Under the pieces are notes generated by a model. That model did no database searches and was not told where the DNA came from. It saw only the letters and a list, made by a program, of their open reading frames with translations. Positions 61,402-64,000 of a DNA stretch of 64,000 nucleotides are shown one piece after another. This DNA is from Rhizobium sp. P40RR-XXII. Lineage in GTDB: Bacteria > Pseudomonadota > Alphaproteobacteria > Rhizobiales > Rhizobiaceae. The stretch spans positions 1 to 64,000 of the forward strand of contig NZ_JABAII010000022.1 in assembly GCF_012641405.1 (NCBI RefSeq), given 5' to 3'. The position numbers were made by a program, and so were the translations under genes. Position 1 is the first letter of the stretch, and each line of letters opens with the position of its first letter.

Positions 61402-62124
61402 CTATTTCGCTCGCCGCACCATCGATGCCGAAATAATGAACCGCTGATTGAAGCGGCGCTGCAGCGGGCGGGGGATAAAAAGGGTCGACAGCGCCAGGAC
61501 GAGGGCGACCATCGACACCAGCCAGAGCGCGTGCGCACCAAAGGCGCCGGCCAAAAGCGCGCCGATGATGGCGCCTGAGATCATGCCGCTCCAGGGCACG
61601 ATCTGCACTGTCCAGAGAAAATCCCGATCCCCCAGCAGGAAACGGCCGAGACCGCGACCGAAGCGCGAGAGCGCGCCGGTGACATAGGTGAGGCCGATCG
61701 GCAGGCCTTCGATATGCTCGACCGTGGCATTGACCATGCCCATGGCCAGCACCACCAGATAGAACTGCACCAGAACCAGCGACGGCTCCGCAAAGCCCGC
61801 CGCCATGGCGAGAAGAATGCTGACGCAGGCAAGCACCACGAAAGCCCGCCGGTCTGCCGCATGGGCAATGACGATCCCGAGCGCATTGCCGAGAATGAAT
61901 GTCAGGATGGCCGAAAACAGCACCGCCGCATGGCCGAACTCGCCCGTCCCCAGCGCAATCGCCGCCCGCGTCGTATTGCCGGTCATGAAGGACACGAAAT
62001 TGCCCGTCAGCATCAGGCCGACGGCATCGGTCATCCCAGCCAGAAAGGCGATCGAGGCTACGAGCAGAAACCCCGTCACCGTGCGGCGGGTCTTGATAAG
62101 GCGGCGGCGGCGCTGTCTGGTCAT
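61402..62124 (-). CDS. YoaK/DUF1275 membrane protein
   Basis: A 240-residue membrane protein with about six hydrophobic segments. The motif GMTDAVGLMLTGNFVSFMTGN (in parts, about 30-50) is the DUF1275 signature. It begins with an Arg-rich tail (TRQRRRRLIKTRRT). The function is unknown; some relatives lie near two-component or stress genes. Confidence 0.85.
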   Translation of the reverse strand: MTRQRRRRLIKTRRTVTGFLLVASIAFLAGMTDAVGLMLTGNFVSFMTGNTTRAAIALGTGEFGHAAVLFSAILTFILGNALGIVIAHAADRRAFVVLACVSILLAMAAGFAEPSLVLVQFYLVVLAMGMVNATVEHIEGLPIGLTYVTGALSRFGRGLGRFLLGDRDFLWTVQIVPWSGMISGAIIGALLAGAFGAHALWLVSMVALVLALSTLFIPRPLQRRFNQRFIISASMVRRAK

Positions 62125-62472
62125 GGCCGAATCGACGTGGTTGGCGGAAGATTTGAGGCTAGCATGAAGTTGGGGGAATGCGGAGGATGGATTAGATTAT
62201 CGATACGCGGAAAACAGGCAGGCTTATTCAGAGCAGCCTCTTCTTTGACTGTGAGGCTAAAGGCCCCCTGGGTCGCGAACTCCTACGAGAACGACCTTGG
62301 CTACATAGAGAAACACCATCTTCTCGATGCCCTCAAATCCATCGGAACGGCGGCAGCGTGAACGCACACGTCAAAATCCAAAAGATGCGTCGCGCGCAGT
62401 TGGAGGCCCACCGGAAGCTCGCTTGGCTCATGAACTTCAGCCTCCCCGAAGCGATATCGGGAAGGCGAAAGT

Positions 62473-62598
62473 TCATGGCTTTTTCTGCTTACTAGACTCG
62501 ACCGCCTTGGTACCAAGAGTAGGCGCAGCAGCAGGAGCGGCCTTGTCCTTCTTGGGTTTGCGGACCTCTTTATTGCTTTTAGCTTGACCCTTGGCCAT
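62473..62598 (-). CDS. Small basic protein (41 aa)
   Basis: A 41-residue frame beginning MAKGQAKSNKEVRKPKKD and ending AVESSKQKKP. A GGAGGAAT ribosome binding site lies just upstream of the ATG. The protein is extremely Lys-rich with an Ala-Pro stretch in the middle and no fold signal. Relatives with the same MAKGQ-KSNKEVRKPK start are found in many rhizobia. The function is unknown. Confidence 0.7.
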   Translation of the reverse strand: MAKGQAKSNKEVRKPKKDKAAPAAAPTLGTKAVESSKQKKP

Positions 62599-62832
62599 CG
62601 ATTCCTCCTGTTTGCGATAACGGAACATTACCAAGCAGCGTCGGAAAGAATGCAAGCTATATCTTGGCTTGGAGCTTTGAGGAGGGCTCCAATCGAGAAA
62701 GCGGGCAATCGCTCGAGTAGGTCGGGGTTTGTGCGTGGCCGTTCCTTCCCGTCGAGAAGCACCGGGAGCGCTATACCCGGAGAGACATTGAAGCTGTCTC
62801 ACAGCCCGATCGGCATAGCTGTTGGTCGGGCT

Positions 62833-63057
62833 TTACTTCACCGTTTTCGGATTGAAAGCCTTTCGATGGTCAATCAGCTCCTTTCTCCGAATCTTCTGAA
62901 CTTGTTTCCGACGGTCAGATTTGCTTTTCACAGGCGCCGCATCTTTTGCGAATTTTGGCTTGGGTGGTCCTGCGCTTTTGTTGCCAATGTTTTTCTGATG
63001 ATTGGATTGTATTTCGCGCAAAACCGATTGTGAAATTGTCGTCTGTTTTTGCAGCAA
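62833..63057 (-). CDS. Small basic hypothetical protein, start uncertain
   Basis: A 74-residue frame with a Lys/Arg-rich C-terminal half (FAKDAAPVKSKSDRRKQ and KIRRKELIDHRKAFNP). The first start codon is TTG 63057. The same frame stays open upstream to about 63220 and reads AQKKSVFISLIALYLQFQD, like a membrane segment, but contains no ATG, GTG or TTG. Thus the gene may be truncated, frameshifted or use a rare start. I do not recognise it. Confidence 0.3.
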   Translation of the reverse strand: MLQKQTTISQSVLREIQSNHQKNIGNKSAGPPKPKFAKDAAPVKSKSDRRKQVQKIRRKELIDHRKAFNPKTVK

Positions 63058-63245
63058 TTTCAGCGCTTCAGCTTCGAATTTGTCCGAAGAAACGCCGTCC
63101 TGAAACTGCAGATACAGTGCAATTAGCGAAATAAAGACGGATTTCTTTTGAGCGCGGCGTGCCGTTAAGCGACTAGGAGGTCTGACGGCGGACGCCGCCC
63201 AAACCCTCCTTACAACTTATTGTCGTTTTCGATAGGAGCCGCATC

Positions 63246-63749
63246 GTGTACGAACTCATCGCCAAAATCTGCCCCCCGTCGCTGCTGGGCGGCATCGTCC
63301 TCTACGGTATTGCGTGCGCTTTATGGTTCCAACCTCTGGTCGAGCACCGCATGGCCGCAAAGACGGTTATCCCCCAATGCGAGGCCATAGTGCAGAACGG
63401 GCTCGCCAGTGACAATCGCGCCATGCGCCGGGAATACAACAAGCAAAAGGCGGCGGTCGATATCTACCGCCGCCTGACGGAAGGTTTCGCGGATATGCCG
63501 TTCAAGAACACCATGGACGATCTGGTTGAAGATCTCACGGTGCCCGAGTTTCCGGACTTAGCGGCGTCGAACGATATAGACACCAGCACAGTCTGCGGAT
63601 GCGCCGTTGCAACGGCCTTTGATGAGGCCCGGTTTCCGATGCTCCTGCATGTCATGAGCCTCCGAGCCTATCGACCCGCCGCAATAGAGACATTGCCGCA
63701 GATCGCCGCTGGATTGGCGAAGTCGGGTCAATGCGGGCCTGCGACATAA
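63246..63749 (+). CDS. Hypothetical membrane-anchored protein (167 aa)
   Basis: A 167-residue protein with an N-terminal hydrophobic segment (about 10-30; SLLGGIVLYGIACALWFQPL). The rest is soluble, with two Cys in a CGC motif (VCGCAVA, about 117-123). The start is GTG 63246, with AGGAG nine bases upstream. The next gene begins 15 bases after its stop, so they form an operon. I do not recognise the family; the setting looks accessory. Confidence 0.6.
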   Translation: MYELIAKICPPSLLGGIVLYGIACALWFQPLVEHRMAAKTVIPQCEAIVQNGLASDNRAMRREYNKQKAAVDIYRRLTEGFADMPFKNTMDDLVEDLTVPEFPDLAASNDIDTSTVCGCAVATAFDEARFPMLLHVMSLRAYRPAAIETLPQIAAGLAKSGQCGPAT

Positions 63750-63764
63750 CGAAGAGGTCTATCA

Positions 63765-64000
63765 TGAACGTCAGCACCATTTACTATCGTGATCGCAGCG
63801 GCATTGTCATAACCGGCAGATATTTGCGCACGAAACATAAGGATCAGGCGCTTGCGCCGATCACGTCAATTCGGATCGGGCGCGAACCGCTTTATCTATC
63901 GCTGGCCCTCGGGCTCGGTATCCTGCTCTTCGCGTGGCGGTTCGGCGACCTCTTGTACTTGGATGAACAGCTCACGATGGCTGCGGTCGCCTGCGCCCCT
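63765..64000 (+). CDS. Hypothetical membrane protein, cut by the window edge
   Basis: The frame begins MNVSTIYYRDRSGIVITGRY and is still open at the window end after about 78 codons. A hydrophobic segment (LYLSLALGLGILLFAWRFGD, about 44-63) is visible. The ATG has GAAGAGG upstream and lies 15 bases after the previous stop. It may be a small membrane protein of the conjugation/phage or DUF6232-like type; this is a guess. Confidence 0.45.

Overview
The window is a 64-kb piece of a rhizobial chromosome (alphaproteobacteria, Rhizobiaceae, most like Rhizobium sensu stricto; the species cannot be told from the sequence alone). The evidence is high GC with strong third-position GC bias, an Irr-type Fur regulator, rhizobial small proteins such as DUF982, a DnaX without the usual zinc cysteines, an alphaproteobacterial RpoH promoter at dnaK, TTG/GTG starts with good ribosome binding sites, and palindromic intergenic elements resembling the Rhizobium-specific mosaic elements (RIME). 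Most of the window is ordinary core chromosome. No prophage, insertion sequence, CRISPR array or tRNA gene was found.

Layout. 0-6 kb: a strong rRNA-type promoter firing leftward out of the window, a small unknown gene, a histidine kinase/response regulator pair, an RsuA-type pseudouridine synthase, a phosphoribosyltransferase and purC. 6-10.4 kb: an orphan NodT-type outer-membrane factor, a secreted SH3 protein with Asp/Arg/Trp repeats and a Pro-Gln tract, and a cluster of very small minus-strand genes. 10.7-16.8 kb: a bifunctional penicillin-binding protein and dnaK-dnaJ. 16.8-25.5 kb: a streptomycin-3''-phosphotransferase-like gene divergent from recF, a MoeB/ThiF enzyme, a frameshifted acetyltransferase, a MurA-like enzyme with Asp in place of the catalytic Cys, a 2-hydroxyacid dehydrogenase, an SH3 protein, a CadD-like transporter and a PfkB-type sugar/adenosine kinase. 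25.5-34.4 kb: a structured RNA candidate ending in a terminator in front of an AEC transporter, a patatin-like protein, a membrane cytochrome c, kdsB, pheA, two glyoxalase-fold proteins, a WYL regulator, nudC and a HIT protein. 34.4-41 kb: the SRP RNA gene, dnaX, ybaB, an Lrp-type regulator divergent from a hydrolase, a LysE exporter, recR and a lytic transglycosylase. 41-52.4 kb: the classical rimP-nusA-ylxR-infB-rbfA-truB-(hydrolase)-rpsO-pnp block. 52.7-59.2 kb: an RsmC-like methyltransferase, an acyltransferase, a RimJ-type acetyltransferase, the fabA-fabB-fabI unsaturated fatty acid operon and divergent irr. 59.2-64 kb: a YadS-type membrane protein, small secreted and membrane proteins and, at the right edge, unrecognised genes that look accessory.

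How genes fit together. Several pairs are functional units: the two-component system with a perfect inverted repeat just upstream of it; dnaX-ybaB-recR style replication/repair genes next to the SRP RNA; the transcription/translation block in which rimP, nusA, infB, rbfA, truB, rpsO and pnp all act on ribosome or RNA metabolism; and fabA-fabB-fabI, which introduce and extend the cis double bond and complete each elongation round.

The observations most worth a second look are the structured RNA upstream of the AEC transporter, the Asp-type MurA paralogue, the chromosomal APH(3'')-like gene beside recF, the single-base frameshift in the acetyltransferase, the eight-unit 7-bp repeat that supplies the irr stop codon, two families of mosaic intergenic repeats, and small genes of about 40-80 codons with strong ribosome binding sites.
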